Assembly: GCA_033764075.1 (NCBI GenBank)
Contig: JANRJH010000022.1
Span: 65,532 to 129,531, forward strand
From: M3007 sp033764075
GTDB lineage: Bacteria; Bacteroidota; Bacteroidia; Chitinophagales; Saprospiraceae
DNA: 64,000 nucleotides
Direction of reading: 5' to 3'
This document shows, piece after piece, positions 50,891-60,024 of this stretch; position 1 is the first letter of the stretch, and each line of letters opens with the position of its first letter. Below the pieces are notes generated by a model. The model had not been told where the DNA came from. It was given only the letters and a program-made list of their open reading frames with translations, and did not search any database. The translations under genes were made by a program, and so were the position numbers.

Positions 50891-51580
50891 ATGAAACCTT
50901 TGCCCTTTGCTTTGCTTTTACTGTCGGCACCTGCTGCCGGCGCCCAAACCTGCCGGGAGGCTGCCGCATTTTTCAAGGAAGGCGTCCTGATGGTTTACAC
51001 CAACTTTGATGCGAAAGGAAAAATCGAAAGTGTCATGCAGGAGCGGGTCGTCGGCGTAGCGGAGAAAAACGACACGCTGATCGTTCAGCTGGACGTGCGT
51101 TCGCTTGACGACAAGGGAAAGGAGGTGTTCCACAACACCGTGCCGGTAAAATGCTACCAGGATGCCTTCCTGATGGATATGCGCTCCCTGGTGCCGTCGG
51201 CCAATATGAACTCAACGGACGCGAGCATTCAAATGGAAATTTCCGGAACCGATCTGGTGTACCCGGCCAACATGCAACCCGGACAATCGCTGCCCGACAG
51301 CGAGATGCAGCTAAAAACTACGGTCAATGGCCTGCCGGTGATGACCAACAACTTCCGGGTGTACAACCGCAAGGTGGCTGCCCGCGAAACGGTAACCACC
51401 CCGGCCGGCGCCTTCGACTGCCTGAAAGTAACCTACACCCTGGAAATAAAGATGCTCGGCACGCGTACCTCCAACGCAGAGTACTGGTTTTCGCCCGGCG
51501 TGGGCACCGTCAGGTCTGTCACGTACGATAAAAAGGGCAACCGTGTCGGCAGCATGGAACTGACGAAGGTGGAGCGGTGA
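50891..51580 (+). CDS. TapB/DUF3108-like exported protein
   Basis: 229 residues from the ATG at 50891; a TTG two codons earlier is less likely. The signal peptide is LPFALLLLSAPAAGAQ. The mature part is beta-rich with TFDAKGK-like YTNFDAKGKIESVMQ, TTPAGAFDCLKVTYTL and EYWFSPGVGTVRSVTYD, which fit the DUF3108-like group. No catalytic motif is seen. It starts 33 bases after the DUF1573 gene, so probably in the same operon. Dispersed palindromes fill the 265 bases downstream. Confidence 0.85.
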   Translation: MKPLPFALLLLSAPAAGAQTCREAAAFFKEGVLMVYTNFDAKGKIESVMQERVVGVAEKNDTLIVQLDVRSLDDKGKEVFHNTVPVKCYQDAFLMDMRSLVPSANMNSTDASIQMEISGTDLVYPANMQPGQSLPDSEMQLKTTVNGLPVMTNNFRVYNRKVAARETVTTPAGAFDCLKVTYTLEIKMLGTRTSNAEYWFSPGVGTVRSVTYDKKGNRVGSMELTKVER

Positions 51581-51657
51581 GGCAGGTAGCGAGCCGAGGC
51601 GATGGCTGCGAGCCATCGCCTCGGTTTCATGGCTCGCAGCCATTTTTGCCGTTTTTT

Positions 51658-51767
51658 GCCGTTGTCGGCGTCCTCGCCGACAACAAACGGCGGAGTGAGG
51701 GGCCAAACAAATGCACCCAAGTATTGTCGGCGTTTGTTTTGTTGTTGGCGAGGACGCCAACAACGGC
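51658..51767. repeat. Large imperfect palindrome, dispersed repeat copy 2
   Basis: Shares gccgttgtcggcgtcctcg and its inverse arm with the element at 7156-7292, with a shorter centre. Flanking blocks at 51593-51644 and 51784-51836 hold several forward and reverse copies of gagccatcgcctcgg. The gap 51581-51845 contains no gene. Confidence 0.85.
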
Positions 51768-51845
51768 AATGTTGACGAAATAGGGCTCGCAGCCATCGCC
51801 TCGGTTATTGTGACTGCGAGCCATCACCTCGGTTATCGGCACCGC

Positions 51846-52649
51846 TTACCGCCGCAGGCGGATGGTCACCACCGTACCGTTGTCTACGGTCAGGTTTGCC
51901 CAGCGGTCGCAGGCGCCGTCTCCGAAGTCCAGTGTAGCCGTACGACCGTCGCGCGTGAGGGCGAACACCCCCTGAGAAATCCAGCGGCAGTCGGCGCTTT
52001 TGACCAGCGGCTCGGTGATGGTGGCGGTATAGCTTTCGCCGTTGCGGTTCACGCCTGAGGAGGCGCCGGTGATCTGCCATACGTTGTCGCGGAACGTAGG
52101 GGTGCCGGCCCCTTCCACCAGGGTGCTGGTGCGGTTGGTGTTCCAGGTGATGCTGGCGCCGTCGGCAAACAGGAGTTGCATGTTTTGCGCCGTTTTGGTG
52201 TAGCTGGGCAGGCCCTGCGCGTCCGGGCCGTTGTTGATCCACGACTTGGCGCCGAGCACCTGAACGTCGTCGATGAAAAAGTTGTCGTAAGTGACCATGC
52301 GGGTGGCGCCGGCAGCCGTCAGTTCGTTCGATTGGTTGACGATGATCTTGCCCTTCAGCACGCGGCCGTCGGGGCGAACGCAGTTGTCGCCATAGTCGAT
52401 GGTGATGGTGTTGGGCCAGGTACCCCAGGGCTGTGCAAAAGTGACTACCGGGCAGCCCTGGCTGCTGCCGCGGTCTTCAACGGCCAGGTCAATGTCGACA
52501 TCGGTTTGTTCGGAGAAGTCCTCGGCAGCGGCGGCGTCTTCGGTTGCGGCTACAAATGCAGCTTCGGGGGTGGCGTCGTCTTTCTGGCAGGCGTTCATGG
52601 CCACCAGCACCAGGGCGAATGCGCTCAGGAAAAGGGTTATCTTTCTCAT
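51846..52649 (-). CDS. Lipoprotein of unknown function
   Basis: 267 residues. The signal peptide ends in a lipobox-like AMNAC. An acidic, Ala/Glu-rich linker (residues 27-60) is followed by a beta-rich domain (WGTWPNTITIDYGDNC, GRVLKGKIIV) and repeated structural units ending GTVVTIRLRR. Similar Bacteroidota lipoproteins exist without assigned function. It is divergent from the histidine kinase gene; the 288-base gap between them is AT-rich and shows a near-match to the -7 box at about 52899-52908 on the plus strand. Confidence 0.85.
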   Translation of the reverse strand: MRKITLFLSAFALVLVAMNACQKDDATPEAAFVAATEDAAAAEDFSEQTDVDIDLAVEDRGSSQGCPVVTFAQPWGTWPNTITIDYGDNCVRPDGRVLKGKIIVNQSNELTAAGATRMVTYDNFFIDDVQVLGAKSWINNGPDAQGLPSYTKTAQNMQLLFADGASITWNTNRTSTLVEGAGTPTFRDNVWQITGASSGVNRNGESYTATITEPLVKSADCRWISQGVFALTRDGRTATLDFGDGACDRWANLTVDNGTVVTIRLRR

Positions 52650-52937
52650 GGCTGAAGTTTGAATGAGTGAACTCGTTTTTGTGTTTATCTACTGACCGGT
52701 AGTGGATTTGCTAGTAAGACACGGTGTATAACGAGGGGTTTAACGGGGGATTTTTTAAGGAAAGGTTAAAGTGGCCAAACCAGACCTGACCATTTGCCGA
52801 AGGTGAATAAAAGAAAGAGCAGATAAATTTCTGATCCCACAGGATTTTTCCTTGCTTTTACAAAATGCCTGAAATAGCCACAATTCCATATCTACACCTT
52901 TGCAAACATTTTTGAACGACTAAAAGCCAATGTCCCA

Positions 52938-54512
52938 ATGACAAACGACAATCAACGCAGGGTAAGCGCCTGGTCTCTGTTTGCGCTGTATTGCATAGTT
53001 GCAGGGGGCCTTATTTATTTGGGTGTTCAGTTTCATATTTACCAAATGGATGCATGGATTGAGCAAAATAAGGCTAACCAGGAAAAAATGTTGTCCTCCT
53101 ACGGCATCATGTTGCTGGAAGGCGTTTTTTCCATTTACCTGTTTTTTTCAGGAACAGCATTTCTCGTAATCTGGCGAAAAATGGATGTGCTTTTTCTGAC
53201 CAACCCGGAACTTCGGCAATTCAGGGATAAACGCGGTGGAAACTTGTTCGACATCTCACACCTATTCTTCGCCTGGGCAGTATGGATATGGATGCTGGTT
53301 TATTTGATAGACCGACCTTTGATTCATCGGCCTCATGTAGACCTCATCACCACACTCCTATCCACCATTAACAGTGGGCTATTTCTGGCTGCCACCGTAG
53401 ATTTCGACTATGAGGGCGACCCTCCCTGGTGGGTCAGGCAACCGCTGCTGAACAAATGGTTTCAGCAGTTTAACGGAATTATCTACTCCACCCTCGTCAC
53501 TTTAGGATTAACGGTGGCATTGTACCTTTTCTTTCTCACCTTCCCTGATGAGAAGATGGCGTTTAAATTCTATTACGTCCCTGATCTGATTTTCACCCTG
53601 CCGACTACCGTTGTCTTGTTTGGCGGGCTGATCTACTTGTTTAAGAAACGCGATATGTGGAGATTGATACCGCTGGTTGTGTTTTCATTGTTGTTTCTGG
53701 TTGTCGCCCAGATGCTGTATTTATTCGAAAACTGGGAATTTCCCCTGATAAAGCACCCGATACCGGCTTACCTGGACGTTGGTTACAAGGCTACCCTGAT
53801 ACTTTTAGTGCTGCTGCTAACCATTACTTATCAAGGTCACCTGCAAAAGCAGTTGTTGGCCCATCAGACAGAGTCGGAGCGGCTGATCCACCGAGAAATG
53901 GCGCATCGTGTCAAGAATCATTTTAACATCATTGCCAACGGTATACGCGACCAGATTAGAAAGCACAGCGAGCCGGCAAATCAACCTGTGCTGATGGCAT
54001 TAATGACCACCCAGGTGCGGGTAAGTGCCATCCACACCCTGCATATCCTGCTAGACCATAATTCAACAATTCTCGACGGACGCGACGAAGCGCCTGCTCT
54101 GCAATACTTTGAGCAAGTGATGAAAGCACTCAGTGAATCTTTTTTTTATCCGGAAGGGCAGTTCGTTTATTCCATTGCACCTTACATAGACAAGTCAATC
54201 AAAGTAGGAATTGCCAAGGACATCGGCAGGGTAATCACCGAGCTTGCCCTCAACGTCAACGAGCATGCTTATGCCGATCATGAAGATAAGTACATTGAGG
54301 TCCGTTTGGGCGAAACCGAAGATTGCTTCCGGATTGAAGTGCTGGACCGGGGAAAGGGGTTCAACCCATCGAAAATCGACACAACCGGGCAAGGTTTTGC
54401 GATCATTGAACAGATCGTCTCGCAGTTCGATGGGACGTCGGATGTAATTACCAACGACGAGGTGCGGGGGACGCATTTTACAATTCAATTCAAATGGAGG
54501 TCACTCCAATAA
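52938..54512 (+). CDS. Multi-pass membrane sensor histidine kinase (HisKA_2-type)
   Basis: 524 residues. Seven to eight membrane helices cover the first 320 residues (SLFALYCIVAGGLIYLGV, LFFAWAVWIWMLVYLI, YKATLILLVLLLTITYQG). The kinase follows: phosphoacceptor motif REMAHRVKNHFNIIANGI, the HisKA_2 type, then ATP-binding ITELALNVNEHAYADH and VLDRGKGF. No extracellular sensor domain is visible, so signal sensing may occur in the membrane. The regulator begins 14 bases downstream. AT-rich compared with its neighbours. Confidence 0.92.
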   Translation: MTNDNQRRVSAWSLFALYCIVAGGLIYLGVQFHIYQMDAWIEQNKANQEKMLSSYGIMLLEGVFSIYLFFSGTAFLVIWRKMDVLFLTNPELRQFRDKRGGNLFDISHLFFAWAVWIWMLVYLIDRPLIHRPHVDLITTLLSTINSGLFLAATVDFDYEGDPPWWVRQPLLNKWFQQFNGIIYSTLVTLGLTVALYLFFLTFPDEKMAFKFYYVPDLIFTLPTTVVLFGGLIYLFKKRDMWRLIPLVVFSLLFLVVAQMLYLFENWEFPLIKHPIPAYLDVGYKATLILLVLLLTITYQGHLQKQLLAHQTESERLIHREMAHRVKNHFNIIANGIRDQIRKHSEPANQPVLMALMTTQVRVSAIHTLHILLDHNSTILDGRDEAPALQYFEQVMKALSESFFYPEGQFVYSIAPYIDKSIKVGIAKDIGRVITELALNVNEHAYADHEDKYIEVRLGETEDCFRIEVLDRGKGFNPSKIDTTGQGFAIIEQIVSQFDGTSDVITNDEVRGTHFTIQFKWRSLQ

Positions 54513-54526
54513 AAACGTTACGCACC

Positions 54527-55378
54527 ATGAAAGTAAAAGTTTTGGTTTTTGAAGATGAGCCCCAACTCCGGAGTGAGTTGATCCGATCGCTTGAAGGCGA
54601 GGGCTACGAAGTACTCGCGTTTGCCCTGCCCAGTCGGGCCATGGAGGCACTTGAGGAGGCGGATGAATTCCCCAAATTGGCGTTGCTGGACATTAAACTT
54701 GACAACGTCTCCAGCGACCAGTTGGAGGCGGAGCGAGCAAAAGGCTTTCAGCCCGATACAGCAGGCATAGAACTGGCAGCAAGGATATTGAAGCAAAAAC
54801 GAATTCCTGTCATTTTTATGACCGGGCATCCCGATCAGTACAAGAATGCTATGGTACTTCAACCCTCGGCTTTTTTTGTCAAAGGCAACATTGATTATCA
54901 GGTGGAAGTGCCGCGTGCCATCCACCTGGCCATCCACAATTTTGAAAACGCTGCTGAACATCAGCCCGATTACAAGTTGATTGATCAGGGAAAAGTTTGT
55001 CTGAACATCTCCGTACCTGGGAATGGCGAAGGGCCCCGTTTTCGGCGCATCATTCTAGAAGTTGACGACATCCTTTACTTCGCCACCCAAAACGGCATCA
55101 CCAATGTTTATGTCAAGGGACAAGAACGGCCTTACAGCCTTACGCTTCCGGCCATTGATCTTTACAGGCAAATGGAGGAGTTGTTACAAGCTAAAAACCA
55201 AACTAACCCATTTCGAAACATCTATCGGGGTTGCTACGCCAACATTACAAACATTAAGGCCTACGACAGCGAATGCGCTTATTTCGATTACCAGGGCAAG
55301 GCATTCTGTTACCTCAACCCAGCCCATTACCAATTGTTGAGTGCTTATTATCCGCCCTTTATCAATAAGGCCTCGTAA
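54527..55378 (+). CDS. Response regulator with LytTR-like DNA-binding domain
   Basis: 283 residues from the ATG at 54527 (MKVKVLVFEDEPQLR). The receiver domain has phosphoacceptor LALLDIKLDN and FMTGHPD. An insertion of about 20 residues (SSDQLEAERAKGFQPDTAG) follows the phosphoacceptor strand, unusual for this fold. The C-terminal domain (FRRIILEVDDILYFATQNG, NIYRGCYANI) is LytTR-like. It pairs with the membrane kinase upstream and is followed by a strong terminator. Confidence 0.88.
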   Translation: MKVKVLVFEDEPQLRSELIRSLEGEGYEVLAFALPSRAMEALEEADEFPKLALLDIKLDNVSSDQLEAERAKGFQPDTAGIELAARILKQKRIPVIFMTGHPDQYKNAMVLQPSAFFVKGNIDYQVEVPRAIHLAIHNFENAAEHQPDYKLIDQGKVCLNISVPGNGEGPRFRRIILEVDDILYFATQNGITNVYVKGQERPYSLTLPAIDLYRQMEELLQAKNQTNPFRNIYRGCYANITNIKAYDSECAYFDYQGKAFCYLNPAHYQLLSAYYPPFINKAS

Positions 55379-55407
55379 TTTGCAAAATATGATCTGAAGA
55401 GCCAGAA

Positions 55408-55446
55408 AATCCCGTTGCATCCCAGTGATGCAACGGGATTTTTTTT
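55408..55446 (+). terminator. Rho-independent terminator of the two-component operon
   Basis: The perfect 14-bp arms 55408-55421 and 55427-55440 with a 5-base loop, then a run of eight T, 30 bases after the regulator stop. Confidence 0.95.
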
Positions 55447-55556
55447 GGGGTTCGCAGCAGCATTTCTGCTTTTGGGAAAAAGCAACCAAATCCTGTATCA
55501 GCACTCCCGCAAATTTGAAGTGCCATTCAGGCAGAAAATAATCAAAACCATAAACT

Positions 55557-56171
55557 ATGAAGCGTAAAACGAGTTTTTCCCAACCACCGATCAGGCTTCT
55601 CGCCGCAGTCATCGCTCTTTTGACGGGGCTGAGTGTGGCCTATTCCCAACAAGCGCCCCGTACCGTTCAGGTTGATTTTGCCAACCAGATTGCCTACCGG
55701 TATGGCGCCGAACCGGCTACCGTACGCCGATTTTTAAACGCGGCCATTGCCCGCGAGCAGGAGATCGGAATCCCTGCCGCAGTGGTCGTGGCCATCGCTT
55801 TGCGGGAGTCTTCTTTCACCAGCGAGCTTTTCCGTATGGCCGGCAATCCATTTGGTATTAAAGGCTTTGCGCCTTGGGATGGCCCGGTCTATTTCATGCA
55901 CCACGACGGAGAGAGCACCCCTTTCCGTGTTTACAACACCCCCGAAGAGGCGGTAAGCGACTTCGGCCGGTTTATCCAGGCGCGTGCCTGGTACTCGGAC
56001 GCATTGGCTTGCCCCATGGACGACTACGCCTGTGTGGTGCATGGGCTGAAAAAAACAGAGACAGAGCCGGGGTATGCACTCGACCCTTTCTGGGCTCAGG
56101 GCGTCCTCAGCGTCCTTTACGAAAACAACCTGGACCAACTGACGTCACACCTCAAAGCGCCCGGGCGCTAA
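55557..56171 (+). CDS. Exported glucosaminidase (FlgJ/LytG-type)
   Basis: 204 residues. A signal peptide (LLAAVIALLTGLSVAYSQ) precedes a glucosaminidase domain with the catalytic glutamate in VAIALRESSFTSELF, followed by AGNPFGIKG and FRVYNTPEEAVSDFGRFIQ. Such enzymes cleave N-acetylglucosamine linkages in peptidoglycan. There is no SH3 or LysM domain. It is a single gene with its own terminator. Confidence 0.9.
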   Translation: MKRKTSFSQPPIRLLAAVIALLTGLSVAYSQQAPRTVQVDFANQIAYRYGAEPATVRRFLNAAIAREQEIGIPAAVVVAIALRESSFTSELFRMAGNPFGIKGFAPWDGPVYFMHHDGESTPFRVYNTPEEAVSDFGRFIQARAWYSDALACPMDDYACVVHGLKKTETEPGYALDPFWAQGVLSVLYENNLDQLTSHLKAPGR

Positions 56172-56212
56172 TGCGCCCTGTGGCCGTTTGATCATCCCTC
56201 AAACCGGTCATT

Positions 56213-56242
56213 GACGCCCCTTGAAGCAGGGGCGTCTTTTTT
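56213..56242 (+). terminator. Rho-independent terminator after the glucosaminidase gene
   Basis: The 8-bp arms 56213-56220 and 56229-56236 (gacgcccc/ggggcgtc) with an 8-base loop are followed by six T. Confidence 0.9.
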
Positions 56243-56294
56243 GTTTACCTGTATTTTAAACCCCTTATTCCCCAATACGATTTACTTTCGCACC

Positions 56295-57089
56295 ATGCAA
56301 GCCTACCACGATCTACTCCAACACATCCTCACCCACGGCGCCGATAAATCCGACCGCACCGGCACCGGTACCCGCAGCGTGTTCGGGTACCAGATGCGTT
56401 TCGACCTTCGGGAGGGCTTCCCGCTCGTCACGACCAAAAAGGTGCACCTCAAAAGCATTATTTATGAACTGCTGTGGTTCCTGCAGGGCGACACCAACGT
56501 GCGCTACCTCCGGGAAAACGGGGTGAGCATCTGGGACGAGTGGGCCCGGCCCGACGGCGACCTGGGGCCCGTGTACGGTAAACAATGGCGCTCCTGGTCC
56601 GGCGCCGGTGGCCGCACCTTCGACCAGATCAAAGACTTGCTGCACACCCTGCGCACCAACCCACACAGCCGCCGCATGATCGTCAGCGCCTGGAATGTAG
56701 CTGAACTGCCCGACATGGCCCTCGCCCCCTGCCATTGCCTGTTCCAGTTTTATGTGTCCGACGGCCGCCTGTCCTGCCAGCTGTACCAGCGCAGCGCCGA
56801 CGTGTTCCTCGGCGTTCCTTTCAACATCGCCTCCTACGCCCTGCTCACCTGCATGATCGCCCAGGTCACGGGTTTGCAACCGGGCGATTTCATCCATACT
56901 TTCGGCGACGTGCACATTTACAACAACCACATGGAACAGGTGAAGCTGCAACTCAGCCGCGAACCCCGACCACTGCCGGTGATGCGCCTGAACCCGGACG
57001 TGAAGGACCTCTTTGGTTTTCGGTTTGACGATTTTACCCTGGAAAATTACGACCCCTGGCCGGCCATTAAAGCACCGGTAGCCGTGTGA
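56295..57089 (+). CDS. thyA: Thymidylate synthase
   Basis: 264 residues from the ATG at 56295, exactly the usual bacterial length. It converts dUMP to dTMP with methylenetetrahydrofolate. Key blocks: DRTGTGTRSVFGYQMRFDL, the catalytic cysteine in MALAPCHCLFQF, QRSADVFLGVPFN and HIYNNHMEQ. A dihydrofolate reductase gene does not follow; the next gene is an MbnP-like protein 21 bases away. TACTTTCG, one mismatch from the -7 box, lies at 56283-56290. Confidence 0.98.
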   Translation: MQAYHDLLQHILTHGADKSDRTGTGTRSVFGYQMRFDLREGFPLVTTKKVHLKSIIYELLWFLQGDTNVRYLRENGVSIWDEWARPDGDLGPVYGKQWRSWSGAGGRTFDQIKDLLHTLRTNPHSRRMIVSAWNVAELPDMALAPCHCLFQFYVSDGRLSCQLYQRSADVFLGVPFNIASYALLTCMIAQVTGLQPGDFIHTFGDVHIYNNHMEQVKLQLSREPRPLPVMRLNPDVKDLFGFRFDDFTLENYDPWPAIKAPVAV

Positions 57090-57110
57090 GCCCATCCGAA
57101 AACACATGCC

Positions 57111-57941
57111 ATGACCAGATTGCTGACCCGAACAGCCCTCGCACTCCTGCCGCTCGTCCTTTCGCCCGCCTGCTACGAACGCGAAGACGGATGCCTCGAC
57201 ATCAATGCCGTAAACTACGACGCCTCGGCCGACGATAACTGCTGCTGCACCTACCCCACCCTCTCCTTCTCCGTGCAGCACCGCATGGACACCCTGGTTT
57301 GGCAGCGCGACTCGGTGTACCAAACCACCGACGGGCAGTGGTTCCGACTCCTCGACGCCGCCTTTTATCTTTCTGAATTCAGCCTGCGCCAAAACAACCA
57401 GGCGTACCGGATCAGCGACAGCCTGCTTTTCCAGGTGTTTGCCTCAGGGGGAACGGATACGGTTGGCCAGTTTTTTATCGACGACTTTACCCTGCTGCGC
57501 CGCACCACCACCAGCTTGTCCGTGGGCACGTTCAGCGCCGATGGCGCATTCGACCAGGCGCAGTTCAGGCTCGGCCTCTCGGAATCTGCCAACCGCATCG
57601 TCCCGGCACTTACACCCGACGGACATCCGCTGCGCACCCAGGGCGACAGCCTGTGGCTGAACCCGCAAGACGGCTACGTGCCCCTCTACCTGGTGCTCGA
57701 CCGCGACACCCTCTCTGCCACGCCGCCCGACACCCTGCGGTTTACGCGCAGCGAAATCGGCGATGCGTTCGCCATCTCCGCCGGCCCTTTTTACCATGAA
57801 CCCGGATACAACCTCGCCCTGAAAATCCGCATCAACTATCTGGAACTGTTCGCGGGGGTAAATTTGTCCAATCCGGACATAAACGCCGTTCGGAACGGGA
57901 TAGCGTCCAACTTGCCCAAGGCCTTCAGCGTTATTCCCTAA
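57111..57941 (+). CDS. MbnP-like exported protein 1
   Basis: 276 residues. A lipoprotein-like signal (ALALLPLVLSPACYERE) is followed by a Cys-rich N-terminal motif (CLDINAVNYDASADDNCCC) and a beta-rich domain with LLDAAFYLSEFSLRQ, the MbnP family hallmark. MbnP proteins are periplasmic copper-binding partners of the diheme enzyme MbnH, which converts a tryptophan to kynurenine. The MbnH-like gene is two genes downstream. It begins 21 bases after thyA. Confidence 0.8.
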   Translation: MTRLLTRTALALLPLVLSPACYEREDGCLDINAVNYDASADDNCCCTYPTLSFSVQHRMDTLVWQRDSVYQTTDGQWFRLLDAAFYLSEFSLRQNNQAYRISDSLLFQVFASGGTDTVGQFFIDDFTLLRRTTTSLSVGTFSADGAFDQAQFRLGLSESANRIVPALTPDGHPLRTQGDSLWLNPQDGYVPLYLVLDRDTLSATPPDTLRFTRSEIGDAFAISAGPFYHEPGYNLALKIRINYLELFAGVNLSNPDINAVRNGIASNLPKAFSVIP

Positions 57942-57969
57942 AAAGTGCCGTATGTTCGGTAAGGGACGA

Positions 57970-58000
57970 TTGGCGCTTACTCGCACAGCGTATACTTTTG
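57970..58000 (+). promoter_or_regulatory. Candidate promoter of the second MbnP gene
   Basis: TTG at 57970-57972 and TACTTTTG at 57993-58000, spaced 20 bases, match the Bacteroidota -33/-7 consensus. The ATG is 16 bases downstream at 58016. Confidence 0.6.
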
Positions 58001-58015
58001 TACAAAACACGACAC

Positions 58016-58786
58016 ATGAAAAAATTACTGTTGCCCCTCCTGCTGTTGCCCCTGTTTGCTTTTTTTACCGCCTGTGAAAATGACGATGATGATAACGAGG
58101 TAGGTGTCATTACCCTCGCCTTTGAAGCCCAATACGACGGGCAACAGATGGAGAAGTACAAAAATTACGACTATAACGGCTTCCCGCTGCAATTTTCCCG
58201 GTTTCACACCTACCTGTCCGACGTGGAGCTCCTGAGGGCCGAAGGCGGCAGCGTACGCCTGTCCGAAATCGATTTTATCGAGTTTACACCGGACGACGCA
58301 CCCAACGATGTGTCCGCCAAGGTGTACCGTACCATCGCCGGCATTCCCCCGGGTGAATATGCAGGTTTACGCATGGGCGTGGGTGTAAAACCTTCACTAA
58401 ATGCCAAAAATCCCAGCGATTTTAATCCGGGTCACCCGCTTTACCTCGAATCGGAATACTGGAGTGGCTGGAAAAGCTACATCTTTACCAAAATCGAAGG
58501 TCGGGGAGATCAAAACAACGACGGCACGCAAGATCTGTTTGTGGTGCATCACTATGGCAGCGACCCGGTGTATCGCACCTACACGTTCAATCAACCCATC
58601 ACCGTATCGGCGTCAGGTAACCTGCCGGTGTCGGTCATATTCGACCTGAAACAGATATTCACCCTGGAAAACGGTTCCCCTTACGACCTGCCCGCCAACC
58701 CGCAAACTTCCCACAACCAGGCCAACATCAGCATTGCCGAAGTCATCGTGGAAAACTACGGGCGGGCAATTCACGTTGAACAGTAA
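58016..58786 (+). CDS. MbnP-like lipoprotein 2
   Basis: 256 residues from the ATG at 58016. The lipobox is FTAC, followed by an acidic stretch (ENDDDDNE). The domain contains FHTYLSDVELLRAEGG, the YLSD-type motif of MbnP, and EYWSGWKSYIFTKIEG with two tryptophans in the segment typical of the family. These are candidates for the kynurenine-forming residue, though the exact position cannot be fixed here. It lies 43 bases before the MbnH-like cytochrome gene. A role in extracytoplasmic copper binding is inferred from the family. Confidence 0.85.
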   Translation: MKKLLLPLLLLPLFAFFTACENDDDDNEVGVITLAFEAQYDGQQMEKYKNYDYNGFPLQFSRFHTYLSDVELLRAEGGSVRLSEIDFIEFTPDDAPNDVSAKVYRTIAGIPPGEYAGLRMGVGVKPSLNAKNPSDFNPGHPLYLESEYWSGWKSYIFTKIEGRGDQNNDGTQDLFVVHHYGSDPVYRTYTFNQPITVSASGNLPVSVIFDLKQIFTLENGSPYDLPANPQTSHNQANISIAEVIVENYGRAIHVEQ

Positions 58787-58829
58787 CCCGGTCATTGCCG
58801 CCCTTCGGCGGCCCAACCGTCCACAACCC

Positions 58830-59984
58830 ATGCGTTCGCTTTACCTGCTGCTGTTCACTGTTGCGCTGATCACCGGCGCCTGCTCGCCCGATGGCGGCTC
58901 AGCCAACAACGACGGAGACCTGTCGGACATCCCGTACAGCCCCCAGCCCTACACCATTCCCAAGCCGGAGCACTTCCCCGAGGTGCCGGTGCCCAAGGAC
59001 AATCCGGTGACGGTGGATGGGGTGCAATTGGGCCGCAGGCTGTTTTACGACCCCATCCTGTCGGCCGACAGCACCATGTCCTGCGCCTCCTGCCACCTGC
59101 CGGCCATGAGTTTCACCGACGGCAAGGCGGTGTCCACCGGCATAGACGGCATTGCCGGCGCCCGCAGCTCGATGTCGCTCCTCAACATCGCCTACGCCAC
59201 CAACGGACTCTTTTGGGACGGCCGCGTCAAAACCTTGGAGGAGCAGGCGCTTATCCCGGTAGAAGACCCCATTGAGCTCCACCACACCTGGCCTCAGGTG
59301 ATAGACCAGTTGCGCAGCCACCCCGAGTATCCCGCCTTGTTCCGCAAGGCTTTCGGCATCGGCGACCGCAGCGAGATCACCAAGGAGCTGGCTGCAAAAG
59401 CCATCGCCCAGTTCGAACGCATCCTCATCAGCAGCGGCGCCTCACGCTTCGACCGCTTCGAGTATTACGGAGAAATAGATGCGCTTGACGACGAGGAGAT
59501 CGACGGCAAGCTCATGTTCTTCGACGAAGCCCAGGGCATCGGCATCAACCTGCCCGACGCCCAGTGCTTCCACTGCCACGGCGGCATCACCCTCACCGGC
59601 AACCAGTATTTCAACAACGGCATCGACAGCGTGGGCAGCCTGAGCGAATTCAAGGACCCGGGCCGGTTCCGGGCTACAGGCAACCCGTCGGACCAGGGCA
59701 AGTTCCGCGCACCCACCATCCGCAACATTGCCCTCACCGCCCCGTACATGCACGACGGGCGCTTCCAGACGCTGGAAGCGGTGCTCGACCGGTACAGCTC
59801 CAACCGCATCGGTGCGCCCAACCAGGACCCCCTTACCCAACAAGTGGGCTTCCCCATCCCCGGCTCTGACCCCGTGCGGTACACCGGACTGACCGCCTAC
59901 CAGAAAAGGGCCATCGTCAAATTCCTGCATACATTGACGGATACGACGTTTATCCACAATCCGGACATCCAAAGTCCGTATTAA
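58830..59984 (+). CDS. Diheme cytochrome c peroxidase family protein, MbnH-like
   Basis: 384 residues. The lipoprotein signal is LITGACS. Two heme c motifs, MSCASCHLPAMSF (about residue 90) and DAQCFHCHGG (about residue 250), define the bacterial diheme peroxidase (CcpA/MauG) superfamily. FRAPTIRNIALTAPYMHDGRF is the family's C-terminal signature. With two MbnP-like genes directly upstream, it is more likely an MbnH than a hydrogen-peroxide detoxifier. Plain cytochrome c peroxidase remains the alternative. Confidence 0.92.
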   Translation: MRSLYLLLFTVALITGACSPDGGSANNDGDLSDIPYSPQPYTIPKPEHFPEVPVPKDNPVTVDGVQLGRRLFYDPILSADSTMSCASCHLPAMSFTDGKAVSTGIDGIAGARSSMSLLNIAYATNGLFWDGRVKTLEEQALIPVEDPIELHHTWPQVIDQLRSHPEYPALFRKAFGIGDRSEITKELAAKAIAQFERILISSGASRFDRFEYYGEIDALDDEEIDGKLMFFDEAQGIGINLPDAQCFHCHGGITLTGNQYFNNGIDSVGSLSEFKDPGRFRATGNPSDQGKFRAPTIRNIALTAPYMHDGRFQTLEAVLDRYSSNRIGAPNQDPLTQQVGFPIPGSDPVRYTGLTAYQKRAIVKFLHTLTDTTFIHNPDIQSPY

Positions 59985-59989
59985 TGTCG

Positions 59990-59997
59990 TATTTTTG
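59990..59997 (+). promoter_or_regulatory. Candidate -7 promoter element for the secreted protease
   Basis: TATTTTTG matches TAnnTTTG, 27 bases before the ATG at 60025. No clear -33 TTG. Confidence 0.4.
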
Positions 59998-60024
59998 GGC
60001 GGTTTTCCCAAAATTTACGATGTT

